From positions 40,625,079 to 40,689,078 of the forward strand of contig CM049309.1 in assembly GCA_026874595.1 (NCBI GenBank): a DNA stretch of 64,000 bases. Direction: 5' to 3'. A program made the position numbers and the translations under genes. Origin of the DNA: Sipunculus nudus. Its lineage: Eukaryota; Annelida; Sipuncula; Golfingiida; Sipunculidae. The notes beneath the pieces were generated by a model. It was not told the DNA's origin. It did no database searches and saw only the letters and a list, made by a program, of their open reading frames with translations. Of this stretch, positions 1 to 11,095 are shown in pieces. Each line of letters starts with the position of its first letter. Position 1 is the first letter of the stretch.

Positions 1-444
1 AATATTACAGTATATGCTACTTATTCATTTTAAACCAAAAACTGACAAAACCAACAGTAAATCATTCACAATATCCTTATAATTCCTAATACAACTCACT
101 ACACATGCATGGTCCAGATATACAGAGTTAATATCAAGGTCAGCTGTCCCTGGAATGTAACAATATAGTGCAGGATGTTAACAGTGCTGATAACAATGGA
201 TGGAATAAGGCTGCCAGTCTGTCACAGCAGCAGTAGTAGCAATAAGGCATTTAACAGTCCCTAAAATAAGGTCAGCATTGAGGCTACGGGTACCAGTTAA
301 TGATTAGTCACCCCCTGATGACATCAAAAGAATGACATCAAAAGAAAAGTCATGCTTTACTTCTTGGGGTATGACTGATCTAGAATATATCAAATACACT
401 AAGGATTCTAGACTTATTTTTTCTTTTGAAAATTAGAAACGTTA

Positions 445-747
445 GGACAAAAAAAATAAAAGGTATGGTTCTCAGGCACTGCCCGCGTCATTTTAAACCC
501 CAAGCACAAAAAATTTTGATTTTGATTTTCATCTATCAAGAAGATAAAATAATACAATTTTGATAAGATTTCCTTTGTTATTTAGTGTTTTCACCTGTTA
601 TGCAAAATTTCTATAGTTTTCAAGCCTTTCCCTGATCATACGACATTTTTATCAAAACAAACAAAAAAAAGTAACAAATAATATATCGCCAACCTGCACC
701 AATTTCTGAAAAAGAAAGTGCCTGAGAACCATACTTTTTTTTTGGCC
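445..747 (+). mobile_element. PIF/Harbinger-like MITE, copy 1
   Basis: The terminal inverted repeats of about 33 bp read GGACAAAAAAAATAAAAGG...CTCAGGCAC and GTGCCTGAGAACCATAC...TTTGGCC. TTA flanks both ends (442-444 and 748-750). The 303-bp interior is AT-rich with no coding capacity. A TWA target duplication and GGCC-type ends fit the PIF/Harbinger superfamily. Confidence 0.75.
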
Positions 748-756
748 TTACTTATA

Positions 757-814
757 ACAGGGTAGAATATATAGAATGAGGATGGACAGGGTAGAATATA
801 TAGAATGAGGATGA
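757..814. repeat. Two-unit 29-bp tandem repeat
   Basis: ACAGGGTAGAATATATAGAA occurs at 757 and 786, next to the right end of MITE copy 1. Confidence 0.7.
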
Positions 815-929
815 GAGTGTTAATCAAAGGTAAGATAGGATATTATCAGGAGGTTTTGCTGTATAAGATTTTTTATATAGTCTGATCCACCGAAAGGTGC
901 CAATGCTTTTATCTGAATATATTTTACAA

Positions 930-1070
930 AATTCTGTTCCACCAACATGTGTCCACCTGTTTTTCAGAGATAATTTCCTTTAAAGGTTACATTTTTCAAT
1001 GATTTCCAAGAAATCTGTGTAAGTGCTGCCCTGATATGGCAATGCAGAATTTACTGTGGTGTAATTATCA
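930..1070 (+). mobile_element. Fragment of TATAGTCTGTTYC-type MITE
   Basis: CTGTTCCACCAACATGTGTC, CACCTGTTTTT and the AATATGGCAAT-like tract match the 5' part of the elements at 48560 and 59178. The right end was not found. Confidence 0.5.
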
Positions 1071-2228
1071 TACTACAAAAATATTTATCAATAGAATACT
1101 TTTGCTGCCACCTGACGGCAATTATCTTAATTGCAAAGTTACAAATACTGCCCCTGTTGGTGTTCAAAAAAGAATCAGCCAGCAAGTATTTCTGCAGGTC
1201 AGCTAAAACTACTAAAGAAATTTGATGATAAATAGTGTACAGTGAAGATTTCTTGGCTAATATACTTCAATATATTGTTTTATAATCTGATCTGATGTCA
1301 TGTCTTTAAATCTCCAAGGCTTCCTGGATTATTTTCATTAAACATATTGCATTGGAATGTGTCAAAAATCCCCAACTAGTTGCATTCTGTAATGAGCTGC
1401 CTTTAACCAGGGTTTATATAAACTTGAATGTGCGGAGAGGACAGAGTGTGCCTAATTACAAAACTTGTCCCATGCATAACAAATGTACCCATATAAACAC
1501 TCATTATATCATATACTAATGTTATGAGTAAAGCATTATAAGAAGGTAAAAAAACAAAAAGATGTATCAAATACCATAAGGTTACAAATCTGGGAGTAGC
1601 TTATATAAAGCATCCCCACAATGGGGGATACAGATATACATACATGTATATCTTAAAGTTGAGAACAGTGTGCGTCATGTTTGATTTGCAAAATTTACAT
1701 TTACTGTAAGTACAACTTTAAGATATATTCTGGTGTCCTAATACTTTAATACATTATTTGATCTTCATAAAAATTTAGGAAAAAACATCAGAAATATATC
1801 TAAGTTACCAGCATATTGTACACAGTGAGTTTGCCGGTTTCTATTATTATTTTAACCCAAAAACACAGCATTTACAGGAGACAGAACTGAAATATCAAAC
1901 AATAAGCAAGTCACTATTGAATTTGAAATCAAAACATACAAATATATTCCTATTCTGACATTACCCAAACTTATTTCTAACAAAATTGGATCTATTACCA
2001 TGACAACATGAATTTTGGAAAAGGTCAGCACTTTGTGGTACTCTATCAATGCAAAGGTGAAATTAGGACATTATCTCTGTCACAGTGTGATATATCATCT
2101 TGAAAGCTCAACAAGTGCTTTGGCTCTAGACAGAGCATAATACTACTTATCCATATTTTCTAATTAGTATTCTAGGAAATACTTATTCTTCTAACATACA
2201 AATAAATAAATATTTAATTAAAATTCAC
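1071..2228. other. 3' flank of the Kelch gene, no further feature
   Basis: AT-rich. It probably includes the 3' UTR of the Kelch transcript, but no clear minus-strand AATAAA was found at a fitting distance. The small open frames show no recognisable protein. Confidence 0.5.
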
Positions 2229-2683
2229 TCAGGGTGCATTCGATTCTGGTCCCTTGATTTTCGTGCACATATTTAACGCAACAAAACCCAGACTTGACAG
2301 GGGTTTCTTCAGGGCCGGTTTCATGTATTCCCATGTGTTGGTATCTGGGTCGTATATTTCTATGGTTGACAACCGACGAGAACCTGCCATACCACCCGCT
2401 AACAGTAATTTATTATCCTGGACGATCATACGTCCATTCCCATGAGCCTCCTGAGATTCTGCGAGTACGATCCACATGTCAGTGTCCGGGGTGTAACACA
2501 GGAAGTTTTTCTTGAAGCCACCATGGCAGAAGACATTGTTATTGATCACTGCTGCTGAGCCGCACCGCGTGCTGACTGGGATGTTACTCATGTGGAACCA
2601 TACTTCCTGTTTGGGGTCGTAACACTGGACACTTGCTGAACTGGAGTCATCTTCTCGTATGCCTCCAAACACCAGCACTCTCG
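2229..2683 (-). CDS. Kelch gene coding exon B (residues 422-572, stop codon)
   Basis: The acceptor TTTGCAG precedes the exon, with AG at 2685-2684. Joining to the previous exon restores VHK-A-RVLVFGG, which is the start of Kelch blade 4. The last three blades follow, and the TGA stop is the complement of 2229-2231. The ATG eight bases upstream of the acceptor is intronic and is not a separate gene start. Confidence 0.92.
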
Positions 2684-3173
2684 CTGCAAACAAATATCAA
2701 CAAAATGTGATCAGCAAAATTTATTTTGGATATACTCTTTTAACCGAGAAATCTTAGTCTGACAAAATTATTTTTTTTATAGCACTTTGAAGACGATATG
2801 AAAAAACTTAACAATATTTGTGTTGGAGGGTGTGTACAATGATTATAAAACTATAAAATGGGCTAAGTTCACTGATTAGAAGTTCCACATGTGTTGAAAG
2901 AGATACCTGAGGGAGGAAGGGCTGGGGAGGATCCAGTTATTATCACCTGGTATGTGTGATAATATGTAAGTATATATGTAAGTATATATTATATAGTAAG
3001 TATATGGTCATGTCACATATATCACAATAGAATATTATATACGAACAAAATTCAAGAAAGTAGGGGTGAAAATAACTGTTCTTGATTGAAATATGGTAGT
3101 TAAGAGAAGCCAACAAGATGACAAGATGACAAGATTAACAAGTAGTTAATACCTCTTGAGCCCCCCCCCCCCT

Positions 3174-3216
<43 letters not shown>

Positions 3217-5243
3217 TGTTTCTCCAATACTAGTTCTGTTGCTTAACTGTTTATTATCTGAGACTATCAAGTGCAATAAATTTACATAACACTGCAAATC
3301 CAATTCCATCTCCCTCCACGCAAACTGTCAAAACTGGACTTGATACATGCAGTTAAATTTTTCTATCCATGAATACAAGTTTATTAATTGGAATTAACAC
3401 AACTTAAGCCAATTATTTCGTTAAAGACAAAAAAAATTGTATTTCTCAACAGCTGATAAAGCATTGATGTTGACAAATTGTATGGACATAACAGTAAAAT
3501 ATCAGATGTAGCAGAACACAGAAGTTTTTCATGGATTAGAAGAAAATAGAATTTGGAAATTAGAGAATTAGATGTTTTAGTTAAGAAGAAAGGATTAAGG
3601 TTGGAACATACAGGATTTTAGATAAAAATTAAACACTTATTTTAGATCACAATATTGTACACATGAAATATTTATTACATAAAGGATCTGATAAATTACA
3701 CTGAAATTACAAAGATTAGAGATACATAGAATTTAAAATAAAAACAAAATGTATAGATACAAACATAAAAGATATGAGAATTAAGATATCATTCAGATAG
3801 TAGCATACAGATTTATGTATTACTTCATTACTAAAGGATTTTAGATTTAAATATATATTATATAGGATTCACTATTTCAAAATTTTAGAAATTTAGAAAA
3901 GAAACGTAATCATAGCACACCAGAAAAAAATAAGCTTTGAAGACATTATTAGGTACATTAAAGGGTTGTTTAAATTTACCTTTATGGACAGCTACAGCTG
4001 GGGTCCCTACAGCTTCTAACATGTCTGGTATGGCTGACCACGTGTCTGTCCTGGGATCATAACACTCTGCTGAGACCAATACACCTCCATCTTGTCCTCC
4101 AACGACACACAGTTTCCCATCGACCTCAATAGAACCATGTTTAATCCGTGGCCGATTCATTGGAGCAAGCTGACGCCACTGTTTTGTTGAGCTTGAGTAA
4201 AGCCAGGCAGCGTTTGTTCGATGGCCGTTGCAATAACCTCCCGTAATGACCATGTCCTCTCCGAGCATACACATCCCGAACATGCGAATATCCTGTGGTA
4301 GTTGGAAAAGTCTTTTCCATTTTTGTCGTTCTTCATTAAGTAACCAGCCATCTAAATTTCCTTTATTAGCATCATCGATACCTCCAAATGCAACTAAGTA
4401 ATGCTTTCTTAAAGAATTTCTAGGATTGAGTCTTTTTGGGGTTAGCTCAAGTCGTCGTGAAGGAATCATATGGTAAATTCTGTATTCTTTCAAGTATTCC
4501 TGAAACTGGGGCTGTTTCATATACTCATTGTCTTCAACAACATCACAAATGAATTCAGGTGTACAAAAAGGGAAACGAATATATTCTAACACCTCAAGGA
4601 GTTTATCTTGTCTTGCCTCTTTGTCATGGTCTAACCATCTCATAACTGCTGTAAACACAGAATCCTCGCTTGCGACTGACAGCTCATCATCCTGAATGTA
4701 TTCTGTTAATCGTTCTGCATCCAGTTCCAAGAATTCCTCCCCAAGTGTCACTTCATTGAAACAGGTCAACATGGTTTGCCTGGACTTTTCTCTGAGTATA
4801 TCTAAGTTATAGAAATCTGAAAATCGGTAAAATCCAATACAGTTATTGGGAGACACATATTCCTCCATGAATTCAGCGCAGGCTTTCTTAAGATTAGAGA
4901 TCTGTAATAGATCACATGCCTGTAGTAAAGCCTGGGTTTCCTCAGTGCTGATTTCAGCTTGTCCTGTGTATATGAAATTGATCACTTTGTCCAGAATGTT
5001 TGGTTTCACGTTGTTAATTTCAACCACAGCTGCGTTTGTTTCTTTCATCTGTGAAATGAACATAGCTTGGAAATAACTGCTGCTTGCCGACAAGATAATC
5101 TTATGACAGGGAAATGTCCTATCACCTGCTTTGAGGACAACATCAGAGAATATGTCCTCTTCCCGCAGTTGATTGGCTGCTGCCAACACTGCCGTCGGAT
5201 GCATGCCATCTTTGTATTGCTTGCTCGTTACGCTCACAGCCAT
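2229..5243 (-). CDS. BTB-BACK-Kelch protein, KLHL24/KLHL6-like (two coding exons)
   Basis: Coding exons are complement(3980..5243) and complement(2229..2683). They join in phase 1 (1264 + 455 nt) to give 572 residues plus a TGA stop, a normal KLHL length. Residues about 24-130 form a BTB domain (IFSDVVLKAG, FPCHKIILSASSSYF, YTGQAEI), about 135-236 a BACK domain (NCIGFYRFSDFYNL), and about 283-572 six Kelch blades with paired Gly motifs (VAFGG, VITGG, CVVGG, VLVFGG, VFCHGG, LLAGG) and Tyr/Trp spacing. Known for the family: BTB and BACK bind CUL3 and the propeller selects substrates for ubiquitylation in the cytoplasm. Blade text such as EAVGTPAV and STRCGSAAV resembles KLHL24/KLHL6 from memory; the exact orthologue and the substrate cannot be told. 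The start ATG at 5243 has a strong context (AAAATGG). Confidence 0.93.
3161..3214. repeat. C12 run and CA dinucleotide microsatellite
   Basis: Poly-C at 3161-3172 followed by about 19 CA units, in the intron between the two Kelch coding exons. Confidence 0.95.
3980..5243 (-). CDS. Kelch gene coding exon A (residues 1-421, start codon)
   Basis: This exon carries the start codon, BTB, BACK and the first half of the propeller. It ends CATAAAG followed by the donor GTAAAT (GT at 3979-3978), leaving one base of codon 422. An open frame continues into the intron to 3885, but those extra residues lose the Kelch pattern and are intronic. Confidence 0.92.
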
Positions 5244-5273
5244 TTTGCTGCCACTTCATCGAGGACAATTTTC
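5244..5273 (-). other. 5' UTR start of Kelch exon A with splice acceptor
   Basis: A TTTCCAG acceptor (AG at 5275-5274) lies 30 bases upstream of the start codon, so an upstream non-coding exon is expected. The short UTR contains an ATG at 5259 in another frame and weak context. It would open a 38-codon frame that ends at 5143, overlapping the main start. Confidence 0.6.
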
Positions 5274-5446
5274 CTGGAAATATTAAGATATCACAGTTCC
5301 ATGTTATACAGTTACAGACTGAAACACTAAAAATCTTAAATTCAAATTTTACCAAAAGGGTTTTTTTTTGTATTCGCAAATTTGTGTAATTTTGGATGAA
5401 GTTCATTTAGGACACCTGTTGTCTCAATGTGGAGTCATACCTCATT

Positions 5447-5760
5447 TTAATTTCTTTTAGTTGAGTTAACCACTTCTATTTTTGAAAAACCAATATTTGT
5501 AAGTATATATAAGTACACATGCAGGATTCCATTTATATTTAGAACAGGAAAATACCATATGCTTCCTCTCATTTTTACATCCTGCTGTTGACCAGGCCCA
5601 GTGACTGCTGCACCTGTGGGTCTGGGGTCTGTAATAATCCAAATTGCTGTGTAATAAAACTGAGGAGCCCCCGAAAGATTCACTTGCTTGCGAGTGAAAC
5701 ACGTGTGGGGCACAGCCTTCCCATAAAGCTAATAAAGCCCTTACTGACTATGAAAAATCT
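5447..5760 (-). mobile_element. Degenerate SINE related to the one at 49925
   Basis: The minus-strand segment GTTTCACTCGCAAGCAAGTG followed by TTTCGGGGGCTCC corresponds to the body of the 49925 SINE. The tRNA-like head is decayed. It lies just upstream of the Kelch coding exon. Confidence 0.45.
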
Positions 5761-5785
5761 TTCAAATCCTCCGCTGAGAAACTAA

Positions 5786-6802
5786 TGATCTCCCTTTCTG
5801 AGCTTTACCCAAAGACCACAGAAATAAGAATTTTAAAGCTGTCAAGCTTATACAAGATTACAGTGGGCAGATATACTACAATGGGCAAAATTAAACCTGG
5901 TCATAACCTGCACTGTGCTCCTGATAATGAAATTGGAAAGGTTGTATTGACTTCTCTGTATTTTAAGGTGTAAAGGTTTTGTTACTATGGCCCTACATGA
6001 AGCAATGAAGAGTTATAAATAAGAAAACAAAGTTACATTTGGAACCATAGTAGCTATTGAACTACAAATATTATTGATAAGAAATGTGTCAGAAGGAAAT
6101 CATTCAGTGTACAGCGTTGTGCCTTCTCAGCTGAAATGTTAATCATAAGGTTATCATATGTTATTATGAGCGTAGCAGGAAGACACACACCTCAGTCCAA
6201 CATCTAACAATTAAAATAATCACACTGCTGACCTGGTAACTTAATGATAAGAATGATAAATATCACTAATACGCGATTCACATCAATTAATTCAGGAATG
6301 GATCCTTGTCTTTTTCTTGTGTTACCAAATATAGCATCTGATTGTAAGCTAAGCTCAAAAGGTTACTTCAATTACAGTAGTTTACTATTAGTTTAATTTG
6401 CCTGGTATTGATCTTGACATCACACTGGTGACATCTACTGTTAACACTTGAAATAATTGTTCAACTTTTATTGCCCTAATTGAGATAAAAACTGGTTTTA
6501 TTCCTGTCCATAATTATATTGTATTATTCCCATCGAGCTATGCAGTTCATCTTTCTTTTTCTGAAGAAACTAAACAAATATCTGGTTTTATCATATCCCT
6601 GGTGTTCTTCATTTCATGAAGTCACTAGATGTCACTGATGGACAACTGAGATAAAACTGTAAATTATTATTCCCTTTCAATGATATTTTTGTGAAAACCT
6701 TCTCAGGATATTTTTATGACACAGTGGATACAAGATCAACACACTGGAAAGATTTGGAGATACTGAAAGATGATTAATACAGAATTATTTTTTGAAGCCT
6801 TA
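5786..6802. other. Probable Kelch intron 1, unique AT-rich sequence
   Basis: No exon, RNA gene or repeat recognised. Confidence 0.5.
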
Positions 6803-7095
6803 AATCTATGAAGCTATGTACGCCGATGTAACTGGCAACGTAACAAATGGAGTTCATCTATGAAGCTATGTACGCTGATGTAACTGGCAACGTAACAAAC
6901 AGAGTTCATCAATGAAGCTATGTACGCTGATGTAACTTGCAACGTAACAAATGGAGTTCATCTATGAAGCTATGTACGCTGATGTAACTGGCAAAGTAAC
7001 AAACAGAGTTCATCTATGAAGCTATGTACGCTGATGTAACTGGCAATGTAACAAATGGAGTTTATCTATGAAGCTATGTACGCTGATGTAACCAG
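6803..7095. repeat. 52-bp tandem array (about 5.5 units)
   Basis: ATGAAGCTATGTACGC recurs at 6808, 6860, 6912, 6964, 7016 and 7068. Units alternate between AAATGGAG and AAACAGAG, so the array is built of 104-bp dimers. In the probable Kelch intron. Confidence 0.9.
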
Positions 7096-7099
7096 AAAT

Positions 7100-8579
7100 C
7101 TCCCATAACTTCATACTAGAATACCTTTTCTGTCCTACATATTACCTCACCACCTGTTGAAGTTATAATCAGTACTTCCTTGTTAAAGATAAGGATAAGA
7201 CACAGACACGTCAACCTTGTAACTATTATTCTTTGGTAATTACCTCGCTCCTTGATCAGTATTCCAGACATGACAGGAGAGCACTGGAAAACCAAATGCT
7301 GAAAACCTATATAATGTAATGTGATTGGACTATCCATCTATCAGCATACTTCCAATATCATGTAGTGCCTTGGGGTATTAGGATATTGAATTAACTATAC
7401 TGTGCAAATCTGAGTGAGCTGACAAGCACACATTTATATGGAATGGTGTCCATTTGGGTTATTTTCACACATGGACACTTAAATCCAATCCTTATTGATG
7501 AAATATATTTTAGCTAATTGAGACATATTATATTTTTTTTTATGTTATCCTTCTTTTTACCAATGGTCAACTAACATATTACATAGACACATTTCATACA
7601 ACATTAATTATACTGTTTATGCAGTTTTTTATACATGTGATATGAACAGGATTCTTAGGATCATAATTATGAAATTATAAAGATTTTCATTAAAAAATCT
7701 TCAAGATATACTTCATGGACCTATCTATCATATTTCCTTATCAGTTCTTTTAAAACACATGTAGATAACTGATTAAATGTTGATTAGCTTAGTCAATTCA
7801 GGCAACAAAGAAAACTATACTCACTGAAACCTTTCTTTAGAGCACACCAACATGCTGTATGCCCTGTATAAACCTGTATTTATGAAGCCTTCCTTGGTTG
7901 ACTCCTACAGGCCACATGACCCATATAGATCTGAAATATTTCTCTATCTCCAGGTCTTTATCTCTTCACAGATAAAAGCAACACATGTTGCATTAATATT
8001 ATTAACAATGGTCAATGTTATCCAGGTGCATATTCATGAAACAGCCTGAGAGCTAATGGATTGGTGTTCCCATCCAATGGCTGATTATAATTCAGATTCA
8101 GATTATACAATTCCAATTATACGGTATACGATCCTTATTATGTGAATCACCAACACTGTGCATCTCTTATCACCCCCTTCATGTTCTGATAAACTTGCAA
8201 GGCCAGTCTGTGATGTAAAAATCAATACATCCTGTTTGCTCAGCCAGTTTGAGCAAGTAAGTGTGAAGTGGGAGTCTACAGAGAAAATAAGCTCTAGCCA
8301 TTAAATACCACGAGTTAGCTAATGTAGACTTTCGGCCAGCACAAACATCTGCCGATGCACCTGGCCAGAACTCAATATTTAAGGCTAATCCAGTTGGTCT
8401 GCAGACAAACATGTGATACAAACACTGTAAATTGATTTTTTTTTTTTTGAGGGAAATGAGAATAATGACACAAGAGTTCAAGAAGATGAGCCAACAAAAC
8501 ACCTGCTACATTGGAAAATTCTGCCTTGAGTGCCTTGAGTTTAGATTGTGGACTGGGGAAGCAGTGATATAGTGGAGTC
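7100..8579. other. Probable Kelch intron 1, nothing recognised
   Basis: Short open frames only, without domain-like patterns or splice support. Confidence 0.5.
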
Positions 8580-8725
8580 TCCACCATTTAAGTTCGAGTG
8601 CAAGCCCAATTAAAGGCCCCTCAAGTCAGAGTCCAAGTCCAAAAGTTTCAAGTCCAAGTCAACGTTTTTCGAGTCTGAGTCATTTGAAAACCAAGTCCAA
8701 ATCAGAGTCCAGGTCCAATACAAAT
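8580..8725. repeat. Degenerate short tandem repeat of AAGTCCAAGTC
   Basis: GAGTCCAAGTCCAAAAG, AAGTCCAAGTCAACG and similar 6-9-base variants recur. The reverse-strand type (CTTGGACTTGAACTTT) is at 60395-60480. Confidence 0.5.
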
Positions 8726-10159
8726 CTCTTTATTAATAGAAATTTAAAACAGAAATAAAAAATACAGTGAAACTCCTACTTGCGGACAACTCAATAAGGC
8801 AAAAAACTCACTAATGCAGACACTAAATCTCAGTCCCTTCAAATTTGCCTCTATATTTTGTTTAAAGCAAACTCATAAAGCGGAGAACTCACTATCCCAT
8901 TCAACAGACAGACTTACCTGTCCCGTCTGCATATCCAGTACATATTATGACCCTCCAAAGTGGACAGACATCGTGACTTCTATTTTTGTTAATACAGCTT
9001 CCGGGAGATGGCGTTCGGAGGTCATGCCCTCGTATGACCTGTTTTGGTCAGCCCGAGGACGAGTGAACAATCGTGATGTTACAAGTGAATATACAGTGGA
9101 AATTGTTGTTTATTTAAGAAATTTAGCAATTGTGTGTAGACTTCACAATAATTATTTAATTAGGACTGGCTAGTAAACCAAAAAAAAATAATACCTCTTT
9201 AAATTAAACAAGACCACCACTAAAGACTGTCATTTGTGCTTTATGATCAGCGACCTGCTTGGGTAGCATATATTAGTTAGCAACAGTTTGCACTATGTTG
9301 CAGTGAATGCGTGTTGTGAGTTGAGGTGTTCCTCACATGATTAATTTATTAACTCAAAAAAGTTGTTTGTATCGTTTTTTAACTTTAAGGCTGTTTTTTT
9401 TTTTGCATTTAAAATTCCTTTCCTGGGTAGCAGAATTTGCTAAAGGACTTTGTCAACACACACCACACTTAAAAGGAAGGTTCATTTGTATTTGGAGCCT
9501 ATATAAAGTGAACCATCGGATAGTCATTAACATTAACATTAAGCTTGCAATGCAGGGCTACGACTAGGTCTTTTTTGTAATATTCTGTTAGTAGTTAGCT
9601 CACATATAAGTCTTTATTGTATGCAACTTTTTTTTAACTGTTCTTGATATAGACTCAATCTAATCACGATTTTTATCTCCGATGATATAATTTATAGTCA
9701 AAGTAACAAAGTACTACATTTATTGCCTCAAACTATACAATACCAGATCAGAACAAGGTGTTAACAGTCAGGTGGTTTTATCATGATACTGGCATCCAAA
9801 TGATGCTAAGTGACCTGGCTTAGGACTTTCATTTTAAAAGCCCTTTCATTTCATCTTGATAAGTGGTTATACAAACCATGACAATAACATTAAATTTCTT
9901 GGACTTTTTACACAAAATCATGGTTTAATAAATGGACAGCAACTGCTATATATAATTGTGTTTATTATTTTTAGGTTGACATTTCAAAGAACAAGATGCT
10001 GGTAATCACAGTTTCTGACAAGAACTTTCTCATCCAATTATAAATAATCATGCCTTTTGAATGGCTGCTTCTTTCGATTAATTCATGTTCTTGATTAATC
10101 TTATTTGCATGACATACATCTGTAAGAAGGCTAAATGTGCCTTGAAATGAGATTTTTTT
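8726..10159. other. Probable Kelch intron 1, possible mariner-like end
   Basis: TACAGTGAAACTCCTACTTG at 8763 resembles one end of a mariner-like MITE, but no mirrored partner was found. The 119-codon frame at 8814-9173 has no recognisable domain. Confidence 0.35.
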
Positions 10160-10380
10160 TATATTTAAAAATTGATTTATTTTACATGGATTGTACAAAT
10201 AGTTATTAGAACAAATCAAGGCACTCTCTCTGGCTCCCATAATGGCATTCAGTAGTCTGTAGAGGTAGATGAACCAGAGAAGCCACCGACCTTGGATGGG
10301 CAACTACAACCTACTCTCATAGCCACACCGGGGATCGAACCCAGGTCACTAGGGGAGAGAGCAACAGCCTGCCACCCCAC
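10160..10380 (-). mobile_element. tRNA-derived SINE, reverse copy
   Basis: On the minus strand it has a Pol III B box in GGGTTCGATCCCCGG context, followed by GGCTATGAGAGTAGGTTG and an ATTTGTACAATCCATG tail. Its partner lies about 470 bases away in the opposite orientation. The tRNA-like 5' part is shortened. Confidence 0.7.
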
Positions 10381-10845
10381 AAATGTCGATTTTTGATGAA
10401 ATGAGGCCTGTCAGTTTATTTCAGAAGCCTGAGTGTCATGTTGTCATGGCTACAGGAGGTCCAGACCCCCTTTTTCACCTGCCACAACCTTTCTTTAAGG
10501 ATCTCGGGGGGGGGGGGGGGGAGATTTTTTTTTAGATTTTGTCATTATATAGTACTCCTCTGGACTCCTCCTTTTTCTAATTCCTGGATCCGTCCCTGAA
10601 GACTGTGCATGATAGTGGGTAATAATGACATAATACAGTGAAACAGTTAATACAATTTCAGCTGTAATCCAGCATTAGTGCAGCCACCTACAGCTAAAAT
10701 AGCTCAAATGCCTACCAAAACAGGTCAACATGAGTGGTTCCTGCAAGTAGCTAACATACACAAGACATGGGATCAATATTTGGTAACTGACATAGGATCA
10801 ATATTTGGTAACTGACATGACATTTCCTTCAGCAAATACCAAATA

Positions 10846-11095
10846 GGGGCCTGGACAGTTGAGTGGTAAAACACTTGGCTCTCTCCACTGACGACCCGGG
10901 TTCGATCCCCGGCGTGGCTATGAGAGTGGGTTGTAGTTGCCCGTCCAAGGCCGGTGGTTTTCTTCGGGTACTCCGGTTTCCTCCACCCCTGCAGACTACC
11001 CTACGCCATCACCGGAGCCATGGAGAGTGCCTCGATTAGTTATAATAACTATTTGTACAATCCATGTAAAATAAATAAGTTTATAATAAAGAGAT
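10846..11095 (+). mobile_element. tRNA-derived SINE, forward copy
   Basis: The tRNA-like head has an A-box region GAGTGGTAAAAC and the B box GGTTCGATCCC at 10899-10909. It is followed by TCTTCGGGTACTCCGGTTTC, a body motif common in invertebrate SINEs, and an AT-rich tail AAAATAAATAAG. The acceptor arms do not pair as in a working tRNA. Confidence 0.75.

Noticed and set aside
3885-3979. Extension of the Kelch exon past 3980
   Set aside because: The donor at 3979 joins in phase to an exon that completes the propeller; the extension has no Kelch pattern.
5143-5406. 87-codon minus-strand frame over the Kelch start
   Set aside because: As a gene it is a shadow of the Kelch exon; only the short upstream ATG at 5259 is kept as a possible regulatory frame.
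6803-7095. CRISPR-like regular repeat
   Set aside because: Repeat units abut with no unique spacers, and the genome is eukaryotic.
8814-9173. 119-codon plus-strand frame
   Set aside because: It starts beside a mariner-like end; composition is not protein-like and no homologue comes to mind.
10846-10920. Possible tRNA gene with an exact B box
   Set aside because: The arms do not form a proper acceptor stem, and a SINE body and tail follow; it has a second copy nearby.
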